Positions 1 to 12,147 of a DNA stretch of 64,000 nt are shown here, piece by piece. Every line of letters begins with the position of its first letter. The first letter of the stretch is position 1. This DNA comes from Diphasiastrum complanatum. Taxonomy: Eukaryota; Streptophyta; Lycopodiopsida; Lycopodiales; Lycopodiaceae. The position numbers and the translations under genes are program-made. The stretch spans positions 34,729,947-34,793,946 of the forward strand of contig CM055110.1 of NCBI GenBank assembly GCA_029204225.1. The letters run 5' to 3'. The notes under the pieces are model-generated. The model did no database searches. It was not told where the DNA came from and worked only from the letters and a program-made list of their open reading frames with translations.

Positions 1-1004
1 AAAGGAAGCCTGGGGATCAATAAATTCTAGAGAGAGAAAATGACTTTCTAGAGAGAGAAAATTATAGAGAGAGAAAACGTGTTTTACCAGCCTGGGTAGA
101 GTACTTGGTATGAGGGGAGGTGGCGAATCCCACCAATACTATAGGGGGAGTGCGGGTTGTGACTCAGGACGAGCTCCAATCAAGTCTCAGCCTCCCTTGC
201 TGGAATGTTGTCCTGGCACTTGCCTTGGCATGCCAACGCCCCAGAGACTAGGGTCGGTCACACACTTGAAATGTAACCTTTTCAGATTTATCAATAAAGT
301 GGGATTTTTCTCAAACTGACTCTGATTACCTTCTGGGTTTCAGTGTTCGATAAAAGTGCCAGTTGTAAGGCCGCTTCAAATTTTTTGATTTGGCACATAG
401 CTGAGGGTCGTATCTCGGGACGCCAACGGTATGCCGTCGGGACCGTTCGGTCTGTGGCGCCAGCGGTATGTTGTCGGGACCATTTGGTTCGGGAACTGGT
501 TGTCTCCAAATTTGTCACGGCTTGTGGTTCTGAGTGTTCCTTGCATGAACGTGAATGGGTTAAGCTCTTGGAGAACGAGTTCTAACCTGTCAGCGGAGTT
601 GGATGGCTTGCTTGGGTGGAAGTTACCTATTTATGGCTGTCCAGTCTGGCGTGGCGCCAGGTTGGCTTCCAATGCTCGTGACGAAGCTTTTAGTTGGTTA
701 AGTCTGATGTAAGTCAGACCACTTGCTTGGAATGGATGTTACTCGTTTGTAACGAAGCTTCGAGTTGGTTAAGTTTGATGTATGTCGGGCGGCTTGCTTG
801 AAGGGAAGTCACCCATATCGGGACCCCCGATCTGGCATGGCGCCAAGTTGGATCTCAATGTTGGTTTTCGAACTTCCAGTTGGTTAAGTCTGATCATTGT
901 TGGTGAGTTGATTGCTTGTATGTCAAGTGGGTTTGGACGGCAAGAGTTGAAGGCTGGGAAGCTAAGTCGTGGTTCCCGGCTCCCTTTGGGATGCCTGCGC
1001 TACA
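1..1004. repeat. Unclassified repeat with degenerate internal repeats
   Basis: No gene is recognised here. The stretch contains degenerate tandem units. A motif resembling agttggttaagtctgatg occurs at about 692-709, 763-780 and 878-895, and a tctggc-tggcgcca motif occurs at 645-660 and 831-846. A second short duplication (ggtatgccgtcgggacc-like) lies in 428-482. An AATAAAGTGGG stretch near 291 could be a poly(A) signal of an LTR, so this may be part of a Gypsy-type element that truncated the neighbouring chromovirus LTR at 1004/1005. That origin is inference. Confidence 0.35.
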
Positions 1005-1220
1005 CTAGGGCCCAACTGGGAGGGAAAATAGTGCGCCCTCCAATAAGGCCCCCACTCTCCAGTAATATGTCCAAATGGCCTAATAATGAGTAATAAGGCC
1101 AAAGGCCACCATATCGTCTAAGTGTCACTAATGAATAAAAAAGGACCCAAGGCCTGCTTATGCATAAAGTAAAGTAAATGTAAATGGACATGACGAATGT
1201 AATGAGCCGAGTCCATAACT
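1005..1220 (-). repeat. Truncated 3' LTR of chromovirus G1
   Basis: This 216-bp tract is nearly identical to 6096-6316, starting at ctagggcccaactggg and ending at ccataact. The rest of the LTR (equivalent to 5884-6095) is missing and replaced by unrelated repeat. A purine-rich tract on the minus strand (1221-1230, GCCAGGGAG) directly precedes it, as expected of a polypurine tract. Confidence 0.8.
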
Positions 1221-1269
1221 CTCCCTGGCACAAAAAAATAGACCCAACTATCGAAAAGAAACTGGATCA

Positions 1270-1745
1270 AATAGCAGCAAGCCCTAGTGCATCAACAACT
1301 AGAACAACATTTGATGTAAGGGAATCTGCAAGTGCAGCAAGAGCACGAGCCTGATCCGCAAGTGATGGTTTATGATAAAAGACATCAATAGGCTCCCATG
1401 TGGCCTCCTCAATAGGATGACCATCCCACTAGACCAAAAACTGAATCTGTCGGCGGCGTCGACTATGGTATAGATAACATGTAATATAGCAGCAGGTAAA
1501 AATGGAAATAACTCTGACAGGTGTATCCTCAGGAGGGAGAGCAATGCCAGGTAAAAGAGGTGCATAGCCATGAGATAATAAAAATGGTGAGACACCTGTG
1601 CTGGTACTAACAGAGCTATTGTAGTTATACTCTGCTAAACATAAATGCTAATCCCAATCCTTCCCAGAAGAAGTAACAAAATGGCGTAAATAATCCTCAA
1701 AGATCTTGTTAAGGACCTCAGACTACCCATCAGAAGTAGAATGAT
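1270..1745 (-). pseudogene. G1 integrase C-terminus and chromodomain remnant
   Basis: Minus-strand translation from about 1745 gives TSDG*SEVLNKIFEDYL (normally TDGQSEV..N..LE), then LAEYNYNSSVSTSTGVSPF, which is the typical end of a Ty3/Gypsy integrase. Around 1460-1400 it gives QFLV*WDGHPIEEATWEP, a chromodomain. Stops replace Gln at three places and are compatible with CAG to TAG changes. Chromodomains of this class are known to steer integration to heterochromatin. It lies directly upstream of the 3' LTR, as expected. It is not functional. Confidence 0.8.
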
Positions 1746-3490
1746 CAAGCAACAACCATGAATGCCAAGGTATCCGTAATGCCCAAGATAGTAGAGGATC
1801 AGCCCAAAAGATAGGGACATCATACCAAGGTATCCAAAAAGCCCGAGAAGGTAGAACTGCATTAACAATAGGAAGCCAATAAGGAAACTGGAAAAGAGAT
1901 GGACACTCATCGCAAATAGCTGCATCATACATGTAACCATCAACCATATGTGCAAACTCAGTGATATAGGTGCCCCAACAAAGATAGCAGCATCGGAAGA
2001 CCAACACCAAGGAGTAGGAACATAAGCAGGATGACAAGCACGCTGTAATAGCATAGAAAAGCAAGCAATATGCCAGAAACATAAATCATAAAGAGATCAT
2101 CCTGACAAAGAATAGCTAAAATGGAGAAACGTGCACCAGCATGGTCAAAAGCCCAAGGTATCTACAAGGCCCATGAATGAGAAGTAGCAATGGCACACGA
2201 TACCTTCAAGGCCCCTATCACGAAAAGAAAAGCATGCCAAAAGCTCCAGACGGTCCAAGAAATCAATGCATCATCTAAAAAAACATGATGCATAAAAACA
2301 ATAGCAACAAATCTAGAAATAGTAGAGGCCTCAACTGAAAAACTATAGCCAATAACTCATCTAGAAAGACCTCATATGGACATACCAATCCATCATAGGA
2401 TACACCAAAAACGGATGGAGAATTAGATGACCCATCGGAACTGGCCGCAAGTGTAATCCCAAAGTACACACCAGGCACACAACTGAGGAATAGAAGAAAT
2501 GCACTGGAACGTGGAACATGATCCCCAACATCAGTAGCAAGCATCAGATCAATATCCACGTGTAGCTGGGGATAAGTATCAAAGCACATATGAGCAATAC
2601 TGAAGTATATGACGACAACATCCCCACAAACTATCCAAGAGAGGAGAAGGAACTCTCTCAAGGTACTCTGATGGTCTCGGAAAACCAGAACAAAGTGGCA
2701 TCTCAACATCAGAGACCAAGCGATATGGAGCAACCTGAAATGATGGAGAATCTGAAGATCACTTGGACAAACAGTAGCTGTAAAGGAGGCAATAACCCAA
2801 GCCATCAGGATATGCCAAGCCTGACAATGAGCAACAATCCAAAGAACAAATAGAGAGCCACATGCATAATCATAGAGATATCCGCACCATAGGCGATCAG
2901 TATTATGAAAAAACTAGCACCAATCAACAGGTCCAAATGGAAACCAAGCTATACGTAATAACCAGGAATGCCATATATCCACAGCATCGGCATGGACTGC
3001 AACAAACCTATTCGTAGAAATACAAGGAGACTGAAGGATGCCCGTATACTCATCTAGAAAGATCCTAGCATATAAATACCCTAGATAAGTAATAGTGACC
3101 ATCTGGCAAATATCCTCGAATGGAAAATGTGTAACGGTAAGGGCCAAAGGCGCATGAATCATGTAGGGAACCGTAGAAATATCATGAGGCGGTTCACAAA
3201 CCTCAAGCAGAGATCCATGGAGTAAAGCGAAAGAAGATACAACCTAATCACCAATAGTGAGAGAACCATCAAACGTGGACTTGTGAAGAACCCCATAGAA
3301 ATCAGCAGGAACATCGGCCATAATGGACTCAAGAGATGGAGATATAGAGTCCAATGGAAAAGATACTGCACCAACCACCGAACCAGGAGGGCTATCTGAG
3401 GTATGCACAAAAGCAATAGTAGAAATACCACCAAGGTATATGGCCTGAGGAAGAGGACCCACATATGGTGAAAGTGAAGCAGCAACTGAT
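1746..3490 (-). other. Foreign or unrecognised filler in place of pol
   Basis: This should encode reverse transcriptase, RNase H and integrase, but no RT motif (such as YxDD) is visible in any frame. It holds several medium hydrophobic open frames (for example minus 2275-2805 and 3159-3665) and a recurring short motif resembling AAGGTATCC-AA-GCCC near 1766, 1829, 2156 and 2200. The open frames may be compositional. Origin unknown. Confidence 0.5.
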
Positions 3491-3495
3491 GTATT

Positions 3496-4971
3496 TTAAA
3501 TGGAAAGAAGAGCTGCATCTTGAGCCTTTGGTAGGCTACGCATAAACTGCTTCTCGGTAACCAACTGATAGTCACCCTGGGAATCAATACCAGCAAGTAA
3601 ATGATGCTGACCAGCATGAGTAAAGGAAAGTGTCTGCTGAGAGAGATCCACCGCAAGAGTACCAAGTGAAGAGAACCAGTCGTATGCCATATGGAAATCT
3701 ATTGGAGTAGCCAAAGCATCTGAAACCGTAGACCCATGGATAATATCGAAATAAGGAACATAGGTGACAACATCTATAGCATGGCGCTCAAGAACACGAG
3801 TAGCATCAAAGTACTCAACAACAATATCAAAGCATGGAACATCATCATCAATAGTATCACAACATGCTATATCAGTATCAAGGACCATATCAGCCGCAAC
3901 CTGTATATGTGAATCAGCATCAGTAGGAACCTGTATATGTGACTCTGACTCACTATGGGATACAATGACGAGCTCATGTAGATCAATAACTATCTCAAGT
4001 AGATCAGGCAACTCGCTCAAACTGTGTGATATAGGATCTTGAAGGTCAGCAAACTCTGCAGACGTGTAATGTTGGACAAAAGCAGGTCGAGGGGTCGGAG
4101 GACGAGGAGACGAAGGGACAATGCAAGGAGCTGGAACTGAAGGGGCAGGTGTAGGGGTGGACATAGTGGGAAAAGATGAAGCAGAAGGACGGGGTCGAGA
4201 GAAGCGGGAAGGAAGGGTGTCAGAGTACTTGTGCTGTAAAGTATTGGCAAGAGACATCGCCTCAACAAGTGTGGGAGGACGGAAGGAAGAAACATCGTAA
4301 CGTAAGGCACCACGAAGCCCAGCAATATGACGAGAAATAAGCTCAGTGGCCGGTAGATCTGTGAAAAGATAAGAAAGCTCCATAAACTGATCTGTATAAA
4401 AAGCAAGGTCACTGGTCTGAGTGAGACTACGAAATGTATCACATTGGCGGTCGAGCCATTGAGGATCAATCATAGCATGACGGAAGTCACGGCGAAAGGT
4501 ATGCCATATATGGAGCCCTTCCCGATCAGGATCAGCTCGATAAACTCGCCACCACAGCCAACTAGATCTTCCAAAGATCAGTCTTAGGGTAGATCTGAAA
4601 ATATGTGTCAATCTTAGCAAACCAATTCTCTAATAAGTTCCCGTCAGAGGAATAGGTGGAATGAACGGTCCACCACCAGGCTGACTAATAGAAGAAGATG
4701 GAAATCCAAATGGAGAAGGAGTCCCAAATGAAGGAAAGACATGAGCTTTTCTAGGACCATGAGGCTATAAAGAATCAATATGTGACTGCATAGTAGCAAA
4801 GTCGGTCATAACTGTACCGAAGCAAAGAATGAGGCTAGAAAGGATATCATCCATGCGCCAAAACTGATCAGATAAGTTTTTCTTAAAAGTTTCACTCAAG
4901 GTAGGTGAATGTGCCATAATGATAGTGGAAGGAATAGACGAAAACTTGAGGGAGCGGACTCTAGTCGTCAC
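3496..4971 (-). pseudogene. G1 gag with retropepsin C-terminal remnant
   Basis: The N-terminal piece is at 4971-4765 and the main 374-codon frame at 4620-3496, with at least one frameshift between them. The main frame contains a retrotransposon gag domain: residues about 40-130 hold the F..L.Q...L..Y...F..L pattern ending in LRGALRYDVSSFRPPTLVEA. Its end reads DWFSSLGTLAVDLSQQTLSF and then a linker with EKQFMRSLPK..DAA, which is the C-terminal part of a Gypsy protease running into the PR-RT linker. The catalytic Asp-Ser/Thr-Gly is missing, so the protease N-terminus has been lost and the gag is fused straight to the remnant. Confidence 0.7.
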
Positions 4972-5871
4972 CCCAAATTAGTCTATTAAAACCAATATTA
5001 TCACAACTAAGAAAGGGTAGCAATTAACAAATGGAAAGACTGAAAATGAAGGCTGTAAAAATGTGCTGGACAGCCAGGAGGGAAATGTCAAATTGGAATA
5101 TCAAACGAAGTCGAAATTCCGTGAAATGTGGTTGAGGATGAGCGTTGTAGAGCCTTTATCAAATTGTGAAAGATGGCTGGAAACGGATAAAGTAATAGGC
5201 GAAAGTGACAAGTCGGTAGGGTTGGGACAATGATGAACAGGTTGCAGGATTTTGGCAATTTGGAATAACAAACGATTACGAAATTGAGTGATTTTTGGAT
5301 AAGAGGCTAAAGAGAGAGACAGAGCTGAAGATCCAAGCTGAAAATGAGTGCTGGGCAGCAGCTAGTAAAATCCACAAATGTCCTAAAACATAACGAAAAA
5401 ATCGTTGAAAATGGTGATGAAGTATGGCGCTGGACAGCCTCCAAACAATCAACAAAATGGACAGCAAATCGGTGGAGAAATCCGTCGAAGATGGCAAGGT
5501 AGTAGGGCGCTGGGCAGTAGCTACCAGAATCTGCACATAACCTAAAAAAAATGGAGAAAATCGCTGAAAATGGTGATGAAGTAAGGCACTGGACAACCTC
5601 CAATCAAGCCATGAAATGGGCAGCAAATCGATGGAAAAAATCGACGAAAGTGGCAAGGTAGTAGGGCGTTGGCCAGCCTCTACCAAATCTAGAAAAACGA
5701 TGGAAATCTAATGAAAAAATTGACGAAAGTGATGGGTTAGTAGGGCGCTGGACAACCTCTACTAAATCTGAAAAAACGATGAAAATCTGATGAAAAAATC
5801 GACAAAAGTGATGGGCTAGTAGGGCGCTGGACAGCCTCTACTAAATCTGAAAAAGTAGTGCACAGGAAAGT

Positions 5872-5883
5872 GCTCTGATACCA
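5872..5883 (-). promoter_or_regulatory. G1 primer binding site (initiator tRNA-Met 3' end)
   Basis: The minus strand reads TGGTATCAGAGC, complementary to the 3' end of plant initiator tRNA-Met. It abuts the end of the right LTR with no spacer. Confidence 0.85.
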
Positions 5884-6316
5884 AGTTACGAATAGAGCCA
5901 CAACTGATCTAGAGCTAAGCTATGAAAGCATCACAAGACTTAAGCTATGAAAGCAGCACATAAGCAAGACTTAACCCTAGAAAGCTAGAAAGAGAGGAGA
6001 CTAGAGAGAGAGATCAATATCATCAGCTGAATAACAAATGACACAGTTTCCCTACTTATAGCTGAGAGGAAGCCCTAAAAGGAAGCTTCCGGTGGCTAGG
6101 GCCCAACTGGGAGGGAAAATAGTGCGCCCTCCAAGAAGGCCCCCACTCTCCAGTAATATGTCCAAATGGCCTAATAATGAGTAATAAGGCCAAAGGCCAA
6201 CCATATAGTCTAAGTGAGTGTCACTAATGAATAAAAAAGGGCCCAAGGCCTGCTTAGACATAAAGTAAAGTAAATGTAAATGGACGCGGCGAATGAAATG
6301 AGCCGAGTCCATAACT
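5884..6316 (-). repeat. 5' LTR of chromovirus G1
   Basis: This is a 433-bp LTR. Its left boundary is fixed by the PBS and its right boundary by loss of similarity to the 1005-1220 copy. The termini are AGTTA...TAACT on both strands, a 5-bp inverted repeat in place of the usual TG...CA. Confidence 0.75.
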
Positions 6317-6367
6317 GTATGTTTGGTATTGTGGTGATAATGTGCAGTTTTGTCTAGATTTGTTAGG

Positions 6368-7950
<1,583 letters not shown>

Positions 7951-8293
7951 AGATCCTCATCAGTACAGGACATGGACGTAATATTTAGTCTCCAAGTTTT
8001 TAGGCACTTGTTATTATGTTGACTTGCCTAACATAAAAGGAAGTATTCTTGGCCTAGATCTCCATTTAGGATCATCTTTGGATCTTAAATTTTCACAAGA
8101 ACATGGTAGCATGTATCATAGCTTTCTAAAATCATATATATAAGTTTTTCATACATACATATATTTTTCTAAAAATCGGAAATCTGATTATTTTCAAGTG
8201 ATAGAGATTTTACAGATTTGATCTGATATGAGATAGGATTTTGTTGAAAAATCTAGATCCAATCTCATAGTCTGATTGATGTAATTTGGAATT

Positions 8294-8560
8294 ATGGCTG
8301 AAGGAGGACCAATGAGCCCACCACCAATTATTGTGAGAAGATCTCCTTGTTTAGATATACCAAAGTACAATGGGTTATTTGATCGTGTAATTTTTCACTC
8401 TTCCCTTGGTAGTCAAACAAATTATTATAGCAAATACTATATCAATGGCAAAAGTAGAAGAGATTTTTTTCCCTTGTTGTGATTCTCAGACTTTGCTGGA
8501 GTCACTTGTAGTAGATTGGATGACTCAATTTTATACAAAAGTAGGATTTGAGGAGTAGAA
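8294..8560 (+). pseudogene. Possible gag-like N-terminal fragment
   Basis: The frame from 8294 reads PKYNGLFD and, after a frameshift near 8470, CDSQTLLESLVVDWMTQFYT. The P-Y-G/N-LFD pattern and the length resemble the start of a retrotransposon gag, but the similarity is short and no neighbouring LTR or PBS was identified. It could be chance. Confidence 0.25.
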
Positions 8561-11200
8561 CGCTTGTGATTTTTTATTATGATAAGCGATTCTTCAAGCT
8601 CTTTCTTAAAGCTTCCTCATTTTAGATAAGTACAAGTGAATATCACAAGCACCAAATTAATTCAATTCAAGTTTTCTCTTGTGCTCTAATAGTAGTGTTA
8701 CATTTGTCTCTCCTTTATTGGTATGACTCATACATGTTGCTTGTTGATCCAGGTCCATCATTGATCATATCTCCCAAAACAGCACTAGCTATGTCATTTT
8801 TTTTTCTATATCTTTACACATTGAATGATTATATTGAGAAAGGTTGAAATTCCATAATTGTATGCTATTGGATACATTATCGCAATTGAGTAGGAGCTAT
8901 ATGAGAAAACCCACAAGAATCCACTCATCACTCATGCTGTTTTTGTATTGTCTTTTGATGTTTATGAATGGGCCAAATGTGTGCATAAGAGACACCACAA
9001 AACATAGAATGAGAGACGTGGCCTACCACAAGTTCATATTGTTGAGCTTCACATCTGCAAACATTTGAAGGCATTTGCTAATTTAGTAAAAAATAAATGA
9101 GCTTTAATGGGGGGCAATAGATTCCATAGATGCTTGATCGGCGGAAAAAACATAGATTTGTTGTAGGAGGGAGTTTACATTTGTTGTTGACAAGACACTA
9201 AGGCAATCAAATCGTATGATGATTAAGAGGTATAAGTTCAAATATCTCTACCAACAAGTGTCACTGAGGGAATCATTAAATAGAAAAACATATTTTTAGA
9301 ATCTCCACTTTAGAAAATGAAGGATGAGAAGAAATAGGCGCAACATGGCTACAATGATGATGGGTAAGGGAATGACGTCATGTAAAATTGTAAAGACCAA
9401 ATCAGGACTTTAGAAATAGTAGACCTTCACTTCAAGTTCACACGTCACTATCACAAAAAAAAATAATCAAGTAGCACAACAATAATCATTTGGATGATGT
9501 TTGGGAATCTCTCTCTCTCTCTCAACTTACATTATTGCTATTTTTCCTGTAAAACCTAAAAAATTCCTAAAAAACCCTAAAAGATTTAAAAACAGCGCCT
9601 CTCTCTTTCTCCTATGCACCCCTCTCCTTCTCTCTCTTGCCATTTTATACCTTTCTCTCTTTCTAGACACTTCTCTTTCTATGAAGTTCTAAAGTCACAT
9701 GTTCTCTTTCTCTAGAAATTTCTAAAGTCACGTGTCATTTTCAAGCATTTCAAATGCACTTCAAATGCCCTTCAAATAAACTTTAGGGCAAACGTGGCCC
9801 AATCAAAAGGCAAGAAACTCGTTTTCTCCATCACCGCTGACATTCTCTCTCTCTCTGACATATGCTACATGCAATGCAACCTCATAGTGCACATAGTGTG
9901 CATGATACTCAAGTGACATACACATCCACACGATTTTAGGCTTGAGTATTTTGGCTCACAATCGTACATACAAAAATTGAACATGTTTATGGACCAACCC
10001 CATAGGGCACACATAAGATATGCGTACGATACATGCACTTAATGACATATATAAACCATTTAAAGTTTTAGTTTTAGGTCCATGGTCAAACATGAAATGC
10101 AACAATAGAACGTGATTATGGACCAAGATTTGAAAGCCTCTATCAATTATTGAAGGAAGTGTCCAAATTTGTGAGGATATATCTTGAAAATACTATAGCC
10201 TTTGGAGGATATATCTTGAAAAATGTGAAAAGCTTAAAATTATCGTGTGGACTAGACTTTGACCAATCCTTCAAAGGATTGAAATTGTGAATGCTCGTAG
10301 TCAAAGTACTTGAAAGGTGTGGACCCAAGGAAGGAGCAAACTCATGGCTCGTAGACTTGCAAAGTGCTTTTTCTTTGCATTTTAATAGTTTGTCTTTTCT
10401 GTTCAAGATTCTCATGTTTGGAAAAAACATTCACCAAAGGTTTGTAGTTTGGAGCAAGTTTTTTCTCATCTTGATTAAGGATGACCACAATGCCCTACTC
10501 TCACCCGCGAACAATCCAAGAGATTTAATCCACAATTGTGATTCATGATGAAATACGTGATTCAAGATAAAATATTTCAACCCTTGTGGATCATTCAATG
10601 ATAGTTGTGCTTTAATTTGCGCCCCATGTTCAGGTAAGGAACCATAAATTTTTTCAAGGCTTACTAATGTTTGGATGAAACAGTTCAACTTTTTATATCC
10701 ATTACAACTTACAAGAAATATAGGTAACAACAATGAAGTCTAGCCATAAAAACACATACATTCATTTTTTTGGGGTCCAAATTATTTATCACCCATCCCT
10801 AAATTGCTCGGGAAAATTGTCAAAGTGTAGGAATGGAATCGGCATAATTTCTCAAAATCGGTATCATAAATTTTTTGAGGGTTTTCTTATATAAGCCCTT
10901 TCATGAATAATAGTACGCTTTAAAATATGCAAGGGTTTTGAGGATAACTTAAAAAAGGTTTCCAAAGTAGTGCTCGAGATACCTCTTTTGAGTTATTGTC
11001 AAAAAACCTGCAGTTTTTAGAACTTTTACTCATAACAAGGTTTATATGCTTGTACTAAAAATCGTCAAATATTTTATGATATCGATTTTTGAAAAAACTT
11101 GCAGATTAGACCCTATCCTTTGCCGGTTTTTAGAGCACTCCTCCTTAGTCCCAACTTCCAAGGCCCAAGGCCCCAACGGGATTTGTAAATCGGATTTTGT
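8561..11200. other. No gene recognised
   Basis: AT-rich sequence with CT-rich patches (9507-9525, 9597-9668, 9845-9858). Open frames are short and show no recognisable motif. A duplicated phrase gaggatatatcttgaaaa occurs at about 10173 and 10205. Confidence 0.6.
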
Positions 11201-11269
11201 TTTTGGAGGGCCGAGCCCCTGGCACCTGGATCTCCGAGGATCGCGGAAATGGTGACGTGGCATTCCAAG

Positions 11270-11424
11270 CACGTGGTCTTCCTTGGTCTCTTGACTTTCC
11301 TTCTCGAGACACATGAATGATGACACGTGACGTGATCTCATGGGGCTTGTATCCCACTGGCCATCGATGATCTGTAGTCCCCCACCGTTGGATATTCTTG
11401 TGAATGTTCAGATCTTGCCACGTG
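11270..11424 (+). promoter_or_regulatory. Three G-box elements upstream of LNK
   Basis: Perfect palindromic CACGTG hexamers are found at 11270-11275, 11324-11329 and 11419-11424, with additional ACGTG cores at 11254 and 11329. They lie 0.7-0.9 kb before the LNK start codon and just upstream of the probable 5' UTR. G-boxes are bound by PIF, HY5 and other bHLH/bZIP factors in light- and clock-regulated promoters. The regulatory role here is inferred. Confidence 0.55.
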
Positions 11425-11537
11425 GTTGCACTCCTCCGTTGGATAGTGTCCAAGTGGCTGATTGACGCGTGGCAAGAATCCAAGCGCCGGACGCAGAGAT
11501 GTCGTGCCATTAAACCCGTCGCATGAGCGGGAGAAAG

Positions 11538-11540
<3 letters not shown>

Positions 11541-11572
<32 letters not shown>
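11541..11572. repeat. (GA)16 microsatellite in the LNK 5' leader
   Basis: A 32-bp GA run between the G-box cluster and the LNK start, probably within or next to the transcribed leader. GA/CT tracts are common in plant 5' UTRs. Confidence 0.8.
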
Positions 11573-11574
<2 letters not shown>

Positions 11575-12147
11575 CATCGAGCGTCGGAGGAGAAGAGGCG
11601 AGGGAGTGGATCGTGGATGGCATGGCATCTTCCTGGAGCTCGGGATGGACGATAAGAAGCTACGCACTCATTTACAGACAGTAATCCGAAAGATTGAGAA
11701 ATTGCAGCTATCTGCAGTATTCGAGAATCGGATCTTAAGTACGTCCATAATAGAGGACTGATCCCTTGCCGATTCATAGCGATTGACAGCAGGCTGATTG
11801 ATTACCGCGTAACAGACTGGATCCTGAAAATGAATTCAGCAATTGATGAATTTGAAGAAAGTGTTACTGTCCATCATACCCAGATAATTAATGTACTCTG
11901 AATGAAGATTTAGTGATAGTCTATATAGTGAAGCTGTTAGTGTGGTTTTATCTACGCACAGTGCATACAGAACTTTGCATGGCAAGAAGGTATTGTCAAT
12001 TCTTCGAGATAAAGGTTCATCAGCTCCATTGTTTGTAGATATCACGGAGTTTTTGAAGGATCTTGAAGGCAATTGTCAGAGAACGTTATCTTTACTAGAT
12101 AGCATCTAGGTTAGACTGACTATATCAGATATCATTTTATGAGCGCG

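Larger units (their letters stand above)
1005..6316 (-). mobile_element. Non-autonomous Ty3/Gypsy chromovirus (G1)
   Basis: Minus-strand LTR retrotransposon. The 5' LTR is on the right (5884-6316), a truncated 3' LTR is on the left (1005-1220), and a priming site TGGTATCAGAGC (initiator tRNA-Met 3' end) abuts the right LTR at 5872-5883. Reading right to left there is a gag region (4971-3496), the C-terminal end of a retropepsin with a PR-RT linker, then about 1.8 kb without recognisable reverse transcriptase or RNase H. Next come an integrase C-terminal segment (about 1590-1740) and a chromodomain (about 1400-1460). The two LTR copies share the same tract and diverge exactly after ATAACT on the right. 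The coding parts carry stops and frameshifts, so the copy is dead. Family assignment is secure; the origin of the middle is unknown. Confidence 0.8.

Noticed and set aside
1723-2805. Hydrophobic minus-strand open frames that look like membrane proteins
   Set aside because: They lie inside the dead chromovirus G1; leucine and phenylalanine richness follows from pyrimidine-rich sequence, and no family is recognisable.
3764-4042. + strand Ser/Thr-rich frame
   Set aside because: It is the antisense shadow of the G1 gag frame.
11462-11761. Open frame across the GA tract upstream of LNK
   Set aside because: It includes the GA repeat, does not connect in phase to LNK exon 1 by a clear splice, and is more likely 5' UTR.
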